50,448 bases of DNA from Bacillota bacterium. GTDB lineage: Bacteria > Bacillota > Clostridia > Oscillospirales > Ruminococcaceae. The DNA is taken from positions 1 through 50,448 of the forward strand of contig JAEWWW010000017.1 of the NCBI GenBank assembly GCA_023396215.1. The letters are read 5' to 3'. This document shows, piece by piece, positions 16,540-25,719 of the stretch. Below the pieces are notes generated by a model, which saw nothing but the letters and a program-made list of their open reading frames with translations, did no database searches and was not told where the DNA came from. The number at the start of each line of letters is the position of its first letter. The first letter of the stretch is position 1. A program made the position numbers and the translations under genes.

Positions 16540-16610
16540 AGATGAGCCTCCTTTATCCCAATTCTTGTATGGAAAGATAACCGGTAGAATGTTGAACCCG
16601 GTGGCGATGC

Positions 16611-16662
16611 AGTGTGGGGGGTGCGGGGGTACTGGGTACCTCCCGTAAAGCCGGTCGGCCTG
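16611..16662 (-). repeat. Dispersed hairpin plus C-rich element, copy 2 (after alaS)
   Basis: On the minus strand GGGAGGTACC-cagtaccccc forms an imperfect hairpin followed by GCACCCCCCACAC. It aligns closely with copy 3 downstream of truB and begins about 10 bases after the alaS stop. Confidence 0.5.
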
Positions 16663-16671
16663 CACGGCAGG

Positions 16672-19305
16672 CTATCCCAGCATGTCTGCCAGCAGCTCGG
16701 GGGCTTTTGCCAGCGCCTGCTCCAGCCTGGCGGGCTCGCCGCCGCCCATGGCGCTATCCGGCCTGCCGCCGCCGCTGCCGCCCGCAAGGGCGGTCAGTTC
16801 TTTGACCAGCTTGCCCGCGTGGGCGCCGGCTGCCACCGCCTGCGGCCCGCAAGCCACCAGAATAGAGGCTTTGCCGTCGGCCACGCCGGCCAGCACCGCC
16901 ACCAAATCGGCGGCGTTTGCCTTGGCCTGGTCGCCCATCGAGCGCAGGGCGTCGGGCTTGGCGCCCTCCAGCGTGGCGGTCACCAGACGCAGGCCGCCTA
17001 CAGGGCGTGCGCCGCCCAGCAGCTCGCCCATTCTGCTTTGTGCCAGCTTGGCTTCCAGCTCCTCCAGCTTACGCTCGGCAGCCTTCAGCTCGGCCGCCAT
17101 CGCTGCGGTTTTGGCCGCCAGCTCGGCGGTGTTGGTCAGCTTCAGGCTGTGGGCCGCCTCGCCAATGAGGCGGTTGTTTTCTTCAATCAGGTTCAGCACC
17201 CCGGTGCCGGTGGTGGCCTCGATGCGGCGGATACCCGCTGCCACCGAGGATTCCTTCAAAATCTTAAACAGGCCCAGCTTGGCGGTGTTATCCACATGGC
17301 AGCCGCCGCAAAGCTCAATCGACCAGCCCGAAACGTTGGCCACCCGCACATGGTCGCCATATTTTTCGCCAAAGAGGGCCATTGCGCCCAGCTCCTTGGC
17401 CTCCTTGATGTTCATCTCGGAGATATCCACATGCAGGGCCGCCAGAATGCGGCCGTTGACCAGCGCCTCGGTTTGGGCAATCTCTTCAGCGGTCATAGCG
17501 CTGAAGTGGGAGAAGTCGAAGCGGCAGACCTGCTCATCCACCATCGAGCCCGCCTGATGCACATGGTTGCCCAGCACGTCGCGCAGGGCCTGCTGCAGCA
17601 GGTGGCAGGCGGTGTGGTTGCGGGTGACGGCGGCGCGGCGGTCGGCGTCGATGGCGGCGGTGACGGTCGCGCCCTTATCCAGCGCGCCGGTGCGCATCAC
17701 GCCGACATGCAGGTAGAGCCCGTCGGCCGATTTGCGGCAGTCGGTGACCTCAAAGACAGCGTTGCCCCGGGTGATGGTGCCCTTATCCCCCACCTGACCG
17801 CCGCTTTCGGCGTAGAAGGGGGTGGCGCTCAGCAGCAGGGCGCCCTGCTCGCCCGCGCCGAGGCTTTCCACCAGCTCGCCGCCGCTGATGATGGCAAGCA
17901 CCTCGGCTTCGGCGGTGGTTTGGGTGTAGCCCACAAAGCTGCCGGTGAGCCCCAGCCCGGCCAGCACGTCGTCGGCCCAGCCTGCGTCGCCACGCTCGGC
18001 ACGGGCGGCACGGGCGCGCTGGCGCTGCTCGTTCATAAGGCGGGCAAAGCCCTCCTCATCCACGTCAAGGCCGCGCTCGGCCAAAATCTCGCGGGTGAGG
18101 TCGAGGGGGAAGCCAAAGGTATCGTTGAGGCGGAAGGCGTCCTCGCCGGGCAGCAGTTTGGCCCCGGCTTTCTCGGCCTTTTCAATCAGCGAGGAGAGCA
18201 GCTCCATGCCCTGGTCAATGGTTTTCGCAAACCGCTCTTCCTCGATGCGGATGACCTTGACGATATAATCCTGATTTTGAACCAGCTCGGGGTAGGCGCT
18301 GGCGTTTTCGGCAACCACCGTTTCGCACACCTTATAGAGGAAGGGCTCGGTGATGCCCAGCAGGCGGCCATGGCGGGCGGCCCTGCGCAGCAGGCGGCGC
18401 AACACATAGCCCCGGCCCTCGTTCTGGGGCACCACGCCGTCCCCAATCATAAAGGTGGTGGAGCGGATATGGTCGGTGATGACCCGCAGCGAAACGTCGG
18501 TTTTGTCGTTTTCCTTATAGGTAACCCCGGCGATGCTGGTGATATGCTTCATAATATTCTGGACGGTATCCACCTCAAAGAGGTTGTTTACCCCCTGCAT
18601 GATGCAGGCAAGACGCTCCAGCCCCATGCCGGTGTCGATGTTGGGGTGCTCGAGGGGGGTGTAGTTGCCCTGACCGTCCGAGTTAAACTGGGTGAACACA
18701 AGGTTCCAGAACTCCACATAACGGTCGCAGTCGCAGCCCACGGCGCAGTCGGGGCTGCCGCAGCCCTGCTCCTCGCCGCGGTCAAAGTAGATTTCAGAGC
18801 AGGGGCCGCAGGGGCCGGTGCCAATCTCCCAGAAGTTGTCGGCCTTGCCGAGGCGGACGATGCGCTCGGGGGCGACCCCCACCAGCTTGGTCCAAATCTC
18901 AAAGGCCTCGTCGTCGTCCTGATAGATGGAAACCCACAGCCTGTCCACCGGCAGCTCCATCTTTTGGGTGATGAACTCCCACGCCCATGCGGTGGCTTCC
19001 TTTTTAAAGTAGTCGCCAAAGGAGAAGTTGCCCAGCATCTCAAAGTAGGTGCCGTGGCGGCTGGTTTTGCCCACCCGCTCGATATCGGGTGTGCGGATGC
19101 ACTTCTGGCAGGTGGTTACCCGTTTGTTGGGGGGTGTGGCAACCCCCAGAAAGTACTTTTTGAGGGGCGCCATGCCCGAGTTGATGAGCAGAAGGCTGGC
19201 GTCGTCCTGCGGCACCAGCGGCGCGCTGGGCATGCGGGTGTGCTGCTTGCTTTCAAAAAACGAGAGAAACTCTTCTCTGAGCTGGTTCAGGCCTGTCCAC
19301 TTCAT
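16672..19305 (-). CDS. alaS: Alanyl-tRNA synthetase
   Basis: The class II synthetase charging tRNA-Ala, 877 aa, of normal length. The N-terminal catalytic core starts MKWTGLNQLREEFLSFF and has PLVPQDDASLLLINSGMAPLK and GRGYVLRRLLRRAARHG. The editing domain has the HTACHLLQQAL zinc site and CGGCHVDNTAKLG. The C-terminal C-Ala domain ends with the GGSGGGRPDSAMGG glycine-rich loop. The start at 19305 follows GGAGG. A long in-frame extension upstream is only the T-box leader. Regulation is by the T-box at 19421-19705, which senses uncharged tRNA-Ala. Confidence 0.97.
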   Translation of the reverse strand: MKWTGLNQLREEFLSFFESKQHTRMPSAPLVPQDDASLLLINSGMAPLKKYFLGVATPPNKRVTTCQKCIRTPDIERVGKTSRHGTYFEMLGNFSFGDYFKKEATAWAWEFITQKMELPVDRLWVSIYQDDDEAFEIWTKLVGVAPERIVRLGKADNFWEIGTGPCGPCSEIYFDRGEEQGCGSPDCAVGCDCDRYVEFWNLVFTQFNSDGQGNYTPLEHPNIDTGMGLERLACIMQGVNNLFEVDTVQNIMKHITSIAGVTYKENDKTDVSLRVITDHIRSTTFMIGDGVVPQNEGRGYVLRRLLRRAARHGRLLGITEPFLYKVCETVVAENASAYPELVQNQDYIVKVIRIEEERFAKTIDQGMELLSSLIEKAEKAGAKLLPGEDAFRLNDTFGFPLDLTREILAERGLDVDEEGFARLMNEQRQRARAARAERGDAGWADDVLAGLGLTGSFVGYTQTTAEAEVLAIISGGELVESLGAGEQGALLLSATPFYAESGGQVGDKGTITRGNAVFEVTDCRKSADGLYLHVGVMRTGALDKGATVTAAIDADRRAAVTRNHTACHLLQQALRDVLGNHVHQAGSMVDEQVCRFDFSHFSAMTAEEIAQTEALVNGRILAALHVDISEMNIKEAKELGAMALFGEKYGDHVRVANVSGWSIELCGGCHVDNTAKLGLFKILKESSVAAGIRRIEATTGTGVLNLIEENNRLIGEAAHSLKLTNTAELAAKTAAMAAELKAAERKLEELEAKLAQSRMGELLGGARPVGGLRLVTATLEGAKPDALRSMGDQAKANAADLVAVLAGVADGKASILVACGPQAVAAGAHAGKLVKELTALAGGSGGGRPDSAMGGGEPARLEQALAKAPELLADMLG

Positions 19306-19420
19306 TGATAAACCTCCGCTGCGGATAACCGCAAAATATAATAATGTTTGTGAAAAGAAAAGGGGAAACGCCGGCGGCCCGCAAAGGCCGCAGCAGGGTG
19401 CAGGGCATGGCGGGCGCCCG

Positions 19421-19705
19421 AAAATAAAAAAAGCCCCGCCCCGAACACAACGGGACGAAGGCGCAGGGCGCTTCCGCGGTACCACCCGAATTGCGGTGCT
19501 GCCACCGCCACTCTGACAGGGCTTAACGCGCCCCCATACGCCCCGGCTCGTCACCGGAGTTGCTCGGGGGCGGCTTTCCTGGCTCTTGGCGCGGAGGGCT
19601 TTCAGCCGTGGCCCCCCTCTCTGAAGCGCTTTGTGCCGGGATTTCCCCGTCGTTGCATTTTTCGCAGTATGCATCTTTATAGACGCATTTATTATACCCA
19701 AGGGG
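19421..19705 (-). promoter_or_regulatory. T-box leader of alaS with terminator
   Basis: The T-box sequence GGGTGGTACCGCGG is at 19474-19487 on the minus strand. Upstream in RNA order are an AGAGAGGGGG segment and a GCTGAAAGCCC segment typical of the stem I region. Downstream a GTCCCG/CGGGGC hairpin runs into TTTTTTTATTTT (19421-19465), the intrinsic terminator. The specifier codon was not pinned down; alanine is inferred from the gene it controls. Boundaries are approximate. Confidence 0.9.
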
Positions 19706-19896
19706 GGGCTTTCTGTCAATCAAAAACAGAGGCAGGCAGCCGCAAAGGCAAAAACGGTTGATAATGTGTGGCAGGCGGGGATGGCGGCGGGCAAATTCCC
19801 CTCCTTGGAGGGATGGCGCGCAGCGCCGGAATGGTAGTCGGCGGGCCGATGGTACATCGGCCCCCACAACCGTTCCCGCGGGGGGCGGGGGCGGGT
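19706..19896. other. Spacer between spoIID and the T-box leader
   Basis: It contains a hairpin GGGCCGATG/CATCGGCCC (19843-19863) after the spoIID stop and a CTCCTTGGAGGG dyad. There is no U-tract, so it is not a classic terminator. No gene is seen. Confidence 0.4.
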
Positions 19897-21012
19897 CTAC
19901 TGCGCCGCCAGCGCGATGGTGGCTCCGGGGTAGTAGTGCAGCAGAATCTCATCAAAGGTGGCCCCCTGCCGCGCCATATAGTCGGCCCCGTTTTGCGAAA
20001 GCCCCGCCCCGTGGCCGTAGCCCAGCACGGTGAAGGTAAAAACGCCGCCGCTGTAGCGCACCTCAAAGTGGGAGGAACGCAAATCCAGCAGGGTGCGCAG
20101 TTCCTGCCCGCTCATGGCCTGCCCCCCCACGCTTACCTGGGTCACATAGCCTGCGTCGGAGCGGCTTTCGATCTGCACCCAACTTGCCACATCCTTGGGC
20201 AGAAGGATGCCGGGGTAGGCCGCCCGTATCTTTGCGCCCAGATCCTGCGCCTGGACCTGCACGGTGGTTTTGTAACCCGCCGCCAGAATATCGCCGGGGC
20301 TTTCCACCATGGTGAGGTAGGGCGGGTCCTCCCCTGCCCAGATGTTAATCGCAGCCTCGGTGCGCCCTGCCGAGATGGCATGGTAGGCGGCGGCGATGGG
20401 CTGCTGCTCGTAGGTCAGGATATACCGCCCCGCCTCATCGGCGGCGGCGCACACCTTGCCCCAGTAAAGCTCAAACTGCTCGCCATAAAGCTCCTTGGCC
20501 TGCTTTTCGGTGAGGTAGCCCTTAAGGTTTTGGGGGTCGGCCTCAAAATCGGCCCCCTTGAGGGCGGCTTCGGGAGCTGCCCGCTGCCGCAGCGCCTGCC
20601 GCACCGCATAGGTGTAGGCGGCCACCGCCTGCGCCTTGAGGGCCTCGGGGTGGTAAAGAGCGGGCATCTCGGCGGCCACCGCGCCCCGTACGTAATCGAC
20701 GGCCTTGACGGTGGCGACCCGGCCGGTGGTTTTATCCAGAATCTTAAAGCTGGCGGGCGCGCCGGTGTAGATGCCCTGCGTCTGCTCCGGCTCATCCTCC
20801 GGCGGCGGCTGCGATTGCTGGGGGTTGGGTGGCTCGTCCACCGGGGCGGGGCTGCCGCTTTGGGCCTCAGAAGGGGCGGAGTCGGGGGGCTGCTGCGCCT
20901 GCACCGGCAGCGGGTCGGGGATGCTCACTGGCTGAGAGGTCCCCACCGCCGTCATCGGCACAATCAGAATGGCTGCCGCCGTCACCAGCGCCAGCAAAGC
21001 CTGCATATTCAT
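19897..21012 (-). CDS. spoIID: SpoIID/LytB-domain protein (sporulation peptidoglycan lytic enzyme)
   Basis: A 371-aa membrane-anchored protein with an N-terminal hydrophobic segment (about 5-24) and a Pro/Gln/Ser-rich linker (about 25-80). The SpoIID domain follows. It contains VDYVRGAVAAEMP with the catalytic-type glutamate, HPEALKAQAVAAYTYA, YHAISAGRTEAA and the closing GYGHGAGLSQNGADYMA motif. SpoIID cleaves glycan strands during engulfment in spore formers. The linker is longer than in Bacillus SpoIID, so a vegetative LytB-like role is not excluded. The start ATG at 21012 has AAGGAATGAG upstream. Confidence 0.85.
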   Translation of the reverse strand: MNMQALLALVTAAAILIVPMTAVGTSQPVSIPDPLPVQAQQPPDSAPSEAQSGSPAPVDEPPNPQQSQPPPEDEPEQTQGIYTGAPASFKILDKTTGRVATVKAVDYVRGAVAAEMPALYHPEALKAQAVAAYTYAVRQALRQRAAPEAALKGADFEADPQNLKGYLTEKQAKELYGEQFELYWGKVCAAADEAGRYILTYEQQPIAAAYHAISAGRTEAAINIWAGEDPPYLTMVESPGDILAAGYKTTVQVQAQDLGAKIRAAYPGILLPKDVASWVQIESRSDAGYVTQVSVGGQAMSGQELRTLLDLRSSHFEVRYSGGVFTFTVLGYGHGAGLSQNGADYMARQGATFDEILLHYYPGATIALAAQ

Positions 21013-21097
21013 CTTCTCATTCCTTTCTTTTTATCAATGTTATGAAAGTCAAGTCTTTAAATCTTTCATTTTAGGTGGTTTTTTCGCCTTTTTTACC

Positions 21098-21126
21098 TTG
21101 ACTTTGCAATCTTGTTGAGATAAGAT
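21098..21126 (+). promoter_or_regulatory. Promoter of the citrate synthase gene
   Basis: TTGACT, 17 bases, TAAGAT. The -10 lies 75 bases before the GTG start. Confidence 0.6.
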
Positions 21127-21201
21127 TGTATCTAATAAACTGGCCGTGAAAAACGGCCAATCTGTTTTCTTTACCGCCACAGAAAATTAGGAGGTGCAGC
21201 A

Positions 21202-22569
21202 GTGGTTAAGGAATCCATGACCTGTGAACTGAAAGCCTGTATCAAAAGCCTATGCGAAGAGTATCGAAAGTATAACTCGATAGACCCAGCCTGCTTTGAT
21301 CAGTATCAGGTCAAGCGCGGTCTGCGCAATCCCGACGGCACCGGCGTCATGGCCGGGGTTACCCAGATTTGTAACGTGCATGGATATGTCGTCAACGAGG
21401 GTGAACGTATGCCGGTAGACGGCCAATTGGTCTACCGCGGCATCAACATCCGCGATATCATTAATAACTGCTGCAGCGAGAACCGTTACGGCTTTGAAGA
21501 AACGGTATGGCTGCTGCTTTTTGGGCGGCTGCCTACACAGGCACAGCTGGATAACTTCAACAACATCATTGCCGGCTATCGGGAGCTGCCCGAGAATTTT
21601 TCAGAGGATATGATTATCAAGGCCCCCTCCCCCGATATTATGAACAAGCTTGCCCGCTCAGTGCTGGCGCTTTATTCCTATGACATCAACCCTGACGATA
21701 CCTCGCTGGAGAATGTGCTGCGGCAGTCCATCGAGCTGATTGCCCGCACGCCCACCATCATCACCGCCGCCTATCAGGTGAAACGGCGGGCTTATGACCA
21801 CAAGAGCATGTATTTCCATAGTCCCAAACCGGAGTACTCCACCGCCCAGAACATCCTGCGCACCCTGCGCAGCGACAAGCAGTTTACCGAGGAGGAGGCC
21901 CATCTGCTGGACCTCTGCCTGATTCTGCACGCCGAGCACGGCGGCGGCAACAACTCCACCTTTGCCACCCGCGTGCTGACCTCGTCGGGCACCGATACCT
22001 ACTCGGCCATTGCCGGGGGCATCGGCTCTCTGAAGGGGCCCAAGCACGGCGGCGCCAACATCAAGGTGATGGAGATGCTGGAGTACATCAAGGAAGGGGT
22101 TTCAAACTGGAAGGACGACGGCGAGGTGGCCGACTTCCTGACCAGGCTGATGAACAAGGAGGCCGGCGACCGCTCGGGGCTGATTTACGGCATGGGTCAT
22201 GCCGTCTACACCAAGAGCGACCCCCGCGCCATCATCCTGAAGGAGAATGCCCTGCGCATGGCGGCCGGTACCCCCATTGAGGATGAGTTCATGCTGCTGG
22301 ATGCCGTCGAGCGCCTGACCCCTGCGGTTTTCGCCGCCAAAAAGGGCGGCGACCGGGTGGTTGCCGCCAACGTGGACCTCTATTCGGGGCTGGTTTACAA
22401 GATGCTGAACATCCCGCCCGAGCTGGTGACCCCGCTCTTCGCGGCTTCCCGTATGGCGGGCTGGTGCGCCCACCGTCTGGAGGAGCTTGAAACCGGCGGC
22501 AGGATTATCCGTCCCGCATATAAGGCGGTTGCCAAGCCCCAGCCTTATCTGCCTCTCTGTGAGCGGTAA
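21202..22569 (+). CDS. Citrate synthase (type II-like, Gram-positive form)
   Basis: Condenses acetyl-CoA with oxaloacetate to citrate, 455 aa, cytoplasmic. The active-site segments are visible: LILHAEHGGGNNSTF near residue 240 (first histidine), SLKGPKHGGAN near 275, and GMGHAVYTKSDPRA near 330, followed by the catalytic aspartate region. The N-terminal 60 residues match the longer citrate synthases of Clostridia. It starts with GTG at 21202, six bases after AGGAGGT. It is monocistronic with its own promoter and terminator. In an anaerobe it probably serves glutamate synthesis rather than a full cycle. Confidence 0.93.
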   Translation: MVKESMTCELKACIKSLCEEYRKYNSIDPACFDQYQVKRGLRNPDGTGVMAGVTQICNVHGYVVNEGERMPVDGQLVYRGINIRDIINNCCSENRYGFEETVWLLLFGRLPTQAQLDNFNNIIAGYRELPENFSEDMIIKAPSPDIMNKLARSVLALYSYDINPDDTSLENVLRQSIELIARTPTIITAAYQVKRRAYDHKSMYFHSPKPEYSTAQNILRTLRSDKQFTEEEAHLLDLCLILHAEHGGGNNSTFATRVLTSSGTDTYSAIAGGIGSLKGPKHGGANIKVMEMLEYIKEGVSNWKDDGEVADFLTRLMNKEAGDRSGLIYGMGHAVYTKSDPRAIILKENALRMAAGTPIEDEFMLLDAVERLTPAVFAAKKGGDRVVAANVDLYSGLVYKMLNIPPELVTPLFAASRMAGWCAHRLEELETGGRIIRPAYKAVAKPQPYLPLCER

Positions 22570-22585
22570 AAACCAACAATCAACA

Positions 22586-22619
22586 AAAAGCACCTCCGCA
22601 GTTGCGGAGGTGCTTTTTT
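22586..22619. terminator. Bidirectional terminator after citrate synthase
   Basis: AAAAAGCACCTCCGCA pairs with TGCGGAGGTGCTTTTTT. The symmetric A and T runs allow it also to end the converging operon whose last gene stops at 22681. Confidence 0.9.
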
Positions 22620-22680
22620 ATGCCTGCCGCAGTTGACGGCGGCGCTTTTCCGGTGCTGTTTTGACAAAGGCGGCTGTATG

Positions 22681-23022
22681 TTACATATCCCGGCTGGCGA
22701 TGATGTTGACCCCGGTGCCCAGCACGTCGGGCAGGATGATATCCCCCCGCTTGACCGGGTGGCTGACCTCGACGCTGTCCAATAGGCGCATGGCCTTAAA
22801 AATCAGCTTCTTATCGATATCGCCGTCGGTTTTAACCGGCAGGCGGCTGTGTATGCCGCCCTTGATGCGCACGGTGGAGGTGATGACCCGGGTGGGGTTG
22901 GTGACCTCCTTTTTGCCGTAGACGATGCCCCGGGCGCACTGGGCGCCGGTGACCTTTTCGCCGTCGTCGCTGACGCTGAGGCGGCAGCCGTTGGGGCATA
23001 CAATGCAGATTATCTCATTCAT
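22681..23022 (-). CDS. DUF1667 cysteine-rich protein, third gene of the flavoprotein operon
   Basis: A small 113-aa protein with an N-terminal CxxC-PNGC-type set (Cys 6, 9, 13 and 29), suggesting an iron-sulfur or zinc site, and a C-terminal segment with HPVKRGDIILPDVLGTGVNI. Members are nearly always found directly behind the two flavoproteins seen here. They are thought to complete an anaerobic glycerol-3-phosphate-type dehydrogenase. It overlaps the upstream gene by eight bases, so coupled translation is likely. Confidence 0.85.
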   Translation of the reverse strand: MNEIICIVCPNGCRLSVSDDGEKVTGAQCARGIVYGKKEVTNPTRVITSTVRIKGGIHSRLPVKTDGDIDKKLIFKAMRLLDSVEVSHPVKRGDIILPDVLGTGVNIIASRDM

Positions 23023-24280
23023 CCTTGTTGCCTCCTACCGAAATGGTAATGGTATCCCCCGCTTTTTGCAGCAGCGCCAGAGGGATTTGTACGCGCTCCA
23101 TCTCGGCGGGGGCCAGATGCTTGCGCTTAAACCTTGCCAGCACCTGATCGCCCGAGGTGACCAGTATCTCTTTATCCTTCATCACGCTGCGCACCCGGAA
23201 GAAAACCTCCTGGGCTTTTTCCACATTGGCCAGCCGCAGGCGCTGGGGCACGGTGTAGCTCACCTGATTGCCCCCCTGCAAGGCGATGGTTCTGCCGGTT
23301 TCCTGGGTTTGGCCCAGTACATAGCGGGCTGCAAAGGCCCCCGCCTTGCCACCCTCTGCGGTGACGAAATCCACAAGGTCGTGCACATGCAGCACGTTGC
23401 CTGCGGCGAAGACGCCCTCTACCGAGGTCTGCATATTCTCGTAGACCACGGGGCCGCGGGTGGCGGGGTCAATCTCTACCCCGGCGCTGATGCTGACCTC
23501 GTTTTCGGGTATCAGGCCCACCGACAGCAGCACGGTGTCGCACTCGATGTCAAAATCGGTGCCGGGGATGGGGCGCAGCTTTTCATCCACCTTGGAGATG
23601 GTAACCCCTTCGACCCGGTTGCGGCCCTTGATTCTGGTGATGGTGTGGGAAAGGTAGAGGGGGATGCCGTAATCCTCGAGGCACTGGACGATGTTGCGGG
23701 TCAGGCCGTTGGAGTGGGGCATGATTTCGACGCAGGCCAGCACCTCGGCGCCCTCCAGCGTCAGGCGGCGGGCCATGATAAGGCCGATATCGCCCGAGCC
23801 CAAAATGACCGCTTTTTTGCCGACCATATAGCCGTCCATGTTGATGTACCGCTGGGCGGTGCCTGCGGTAAAGACGCCTGCGGGGCGGTTGCCCGGTATG
23901 CCGATGGCCCCCCGGGAGCGTTCGCGGCAGCCCATGGTGAGCACCACCGCCCTGGCCTGTATCTCCAGCAGGCCGTCGGCGGGGTTCACGGCGGTTACCA
24001 GCTTATCGGGTGAAACCTCGAGCACCATGGTATCCAGCTTGATATCCACGGCGGTGGAGGCCAGCATATCCACATATTTCTGCGCGTAGTCGGGGCCGGT
24101 AAGCTCCTCGCCAAAGCGGTGCAGACCAAAGCCGTTATGTATGCACTGGTTGAGGATGCCGCCCAGCTCTTTATCGCGCTCCAGCAGCAGGATGCTTTTG
24201 ACCCCTGCCTGCCATGCCTCATAAGCGGCGGCCATGCCGCCCGGCCCTGCGCCGACAATCACAATATCATACTGCGTCAT
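23015..24280 (-). CDS. FAD/NAD(P)-dependent oxidoreductase, second gene of the flavoprotein operon
   Basis: A 421-aa pyridine-nucleotide oxidoreductase. The N-terminal FAD motif is DIVIVGAGPGGMAAA. A LTMGCRERSRGAIGIPGNRPAG segment is typical of this subgroup (the stretch lies at about residues 135-156). The second nucleotide-binding motif is VILGSGDIGLIMARR near 175, and GVFAAGNVLHVHDLVD near 290 closes the FAD site. The C-terminal 90 residues form a small accessory domain. It overlaps the upstream gene by the ATGA quartet and DUF1667 by eight bases. It probably passes electrons between the dehydrogenase subunit and NAD or another carrier. Confidence 0.9.
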   Translation of the reverse strand: MTQYDIVIVGAGPGGMAAAYEAWQAGVKSILLLERDKELGGILNQCIHNGFGLHRFGEELTGPDYAQKYVDMLASTAVDIKLDTMVLEVSPDKLVTAVNPADGLLEIQARAVVLTMGCRERSRGAIGIPGNRPAGVFTAGTAQRYINMDGYMVGKKAVILGSGDIGLIMARRLTLEGAEVLACVEIMPHSNGLTRNIVQCLEDYGIPLYLSHTITRIKGRNRVEGVTISKVDEKLRPIPGTDFDIECDTVLLSVGLIPENEVSISAGVEIDPATRGPVVYENMQTSVEGVFAAGNVLHVHDLVDFVTAEGGKAGAFAARYVLGQTQETGRTIALQGGNQVSYTVPQRLRLANVEKAQEVFFRVRSVMKDKEILVTSGDQVLARFKRKHLAPAEMERVQIPLALLQKAGDTITISVGGNKDE

Positions 24281-25719
24281 ATCTGCTTACCCCCTGCTTT
24301 TGTGCTGCCGGTCAGAATATAGCTGCCGGATTTATCCTTGACGATTTCCTCCATGGGGCAGCCCAGCTCGCGGCAGAGTATCTCGTGCACACGGGGCGCG
24401 CAGAAGCCGCCCTGACAGCGGCCCATGCCGGTGTTGCAGCGGCGCTTGACGCCGTCGATGCTCACCGGAGGGATGGGGCTGTGTATCGCCTCGAGAATCT
24501 CGCCTTCGGTGATGCCCTCGCAACGGCAGATGATGCGGCCAAAGCTGCCGTCACGGGCCACCAGCGCTTTCTTTTCCTCTTTGCTCAGGTGCTTGAACAC
24601 CGTCTTTTTGCGGCTGCCGTCAAAGCTGGGGTTGAAGGCGGCGGACAGCATCGAGGCAAGCAGCTCGGCCACATGCACACCGATGGCGGGGGCGGCGGTC
24701 AGGCCGGGGGATTTAATGGCGGCCATGTTGAAGAAGCCGGGTGCGTCGGGAGCGAACTCCACGATAAAGTCGTCCACATCGGCGTGGGCGCGCACCCCGG
24801 AAAAGGCGCGAATTCTTTCGCGGAAGCTGATGGAGGGCACCGATTTGTGGGCAAACTCCTCTACAACGGCAAGGCCCTGTGCGGTGGTGGTGACGTCGTC
24901 GGGGTCGGCGGTATCCTCGGCGGTGGGGCCGGTAATCAGGTTGCCGTGGACGGTGGGGGCGGCCAGAATGCCCTTGCCCGCCGGTGTGGGGCACTGGAAG
25001 ATGGTGTGTTTGACCAGTGAACCCTGGTTTTTATCCAGCAATTGATATTCGCCCTTGCTGGGGGTGATGCTGAAATAGGGCTTGGCGATGAGGTTGTTCA
25101 CCTCGTCGGCGTGGGTGCCTGCGGCGTTGACCACAAGCTTGGCCTGCACCTCGCCCTGCGGGGTTTCTAAGGCGTAGCCGCCGGGGATAGCTTTGATGCC
25201 GGTGACCGGGCTGTTGCGCAGCAGCTTGACGCCGTTGCGCACCGCGACGCTGGCCATGGCGATGGCAAGCTCCCATGGGTCGACAATGCCGCCGGTGGGC
25301 GCGTGCAGGGCGGCCTTGACCTCGGCGGAAATGTTAGGCTCCATCGCCCGGACTTCATCTCCGGTGAGGATGCGCAGCCCCTCTACCCCGTTGGTTTTGC
25401 CCCGCTCCAGCAGCTTTTGCAGGGTGGCGATATCCTGCTCGTCAAAGGCCAGCACCAGCGAGCCGTTCTGAATATAAGGAACCGACATCTCTTTGCAAAG
25501 CTTGGGAATCAGGCGGTTGCCCTCCACGTTAAAGCGCGCCATCAGGGTGCCGGGGGCGGGGTCGTAGCCCGCGTGGACAATGGCGCTGTTGGCCTTGGTG
25601 GTGCCGGTGGCCACGTCGTTTTCTTTTTCCAGAATCACTGTCGACAGTTGATACCGGGCCAGATTGTAGGCAACCCCAGCGCCGCTGATGCCACAGCCGA
25701 TAATCGCTACGTCGTACAT
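24277..25719 (-). CDS. Glycerol-3-phosphate-dehydrogenase-like FAD protein with BFD-type 2Fe-2S domain
   Basis: A 480-aa flavoprotein of the DAO family, GlpA-like. The N-terminal FAD motif is DVAIIGCGISGAGVAY, with EKENDVATGTTKANSAIVHAGYD just after it (at about residues 30-52). A C-terminal BFD-like domain carries CRCEGITEGEI and RRCNTGMGRCQGGFC, four cysteines for a 2Fe-2S cluster. The likely substrate is sn-glycerol 3-phosphate, but L-2-hydroxyglutarate-oxidase-like proteins are similar, so the substrate is inferred from the operon type. AGGAGG precedes the ATG at 25719. Expression may be controlled by the leader terminator at 25822-25859. Confidence 0.87.
   Translation of the reverse strand: MYDVAIIGCGISGAGVAYNLARYQLSTVILEKENDVATGTTKANSAIVHAGYDPAPGTLMARFNVEGNRLIPKLCKEMSVPYIQNGSLVLAFDEQDIATLQKLLERGKTNGVEGLRILTGDEVRAMEPNISAEVKAALHAPTGGIVDPWELAIAMASVAVRNGVKLLRNSPVTGIKAIPGGYALETPQGEVQAKLVVNAAGTHADEVNNLIAKPYFSITPSKGEYQLLDKNQGSLVKHTIFQCPTPAGKGILAAPTVHGNLITGPTAEDTADPDDVTTTAQGLAVVEEFAHKSVPSISFRERIRAFSGVRAHADVDDFIVEFAPDAPGFFNMAAIKSPGLTAAPAIGVHVAELLASMLSAAFNPSFDGSRKKTVFKHLSKEEKKALVARDGSFGRIICRCEGITEGEILEAIHSPIPPVSIDGVKRRCNTGMGRCQGGFCAPRVHEILCRELGCPMEEIVKDKSGSYILTGSTKAGGKQI

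Noticed and set aside
16612..19308. An 898-residue open frame on the plus strand
   Set aside because: It is antisense to alaS, caused by GC-rich codon bias; the alaS protein is unambiguous.
19305..19719. A 138-residue N-terminal extension of alaS
   Set aside because: The extension covers the T-box leader. The conserved AlaS start and a GGAGG site are at 19305.
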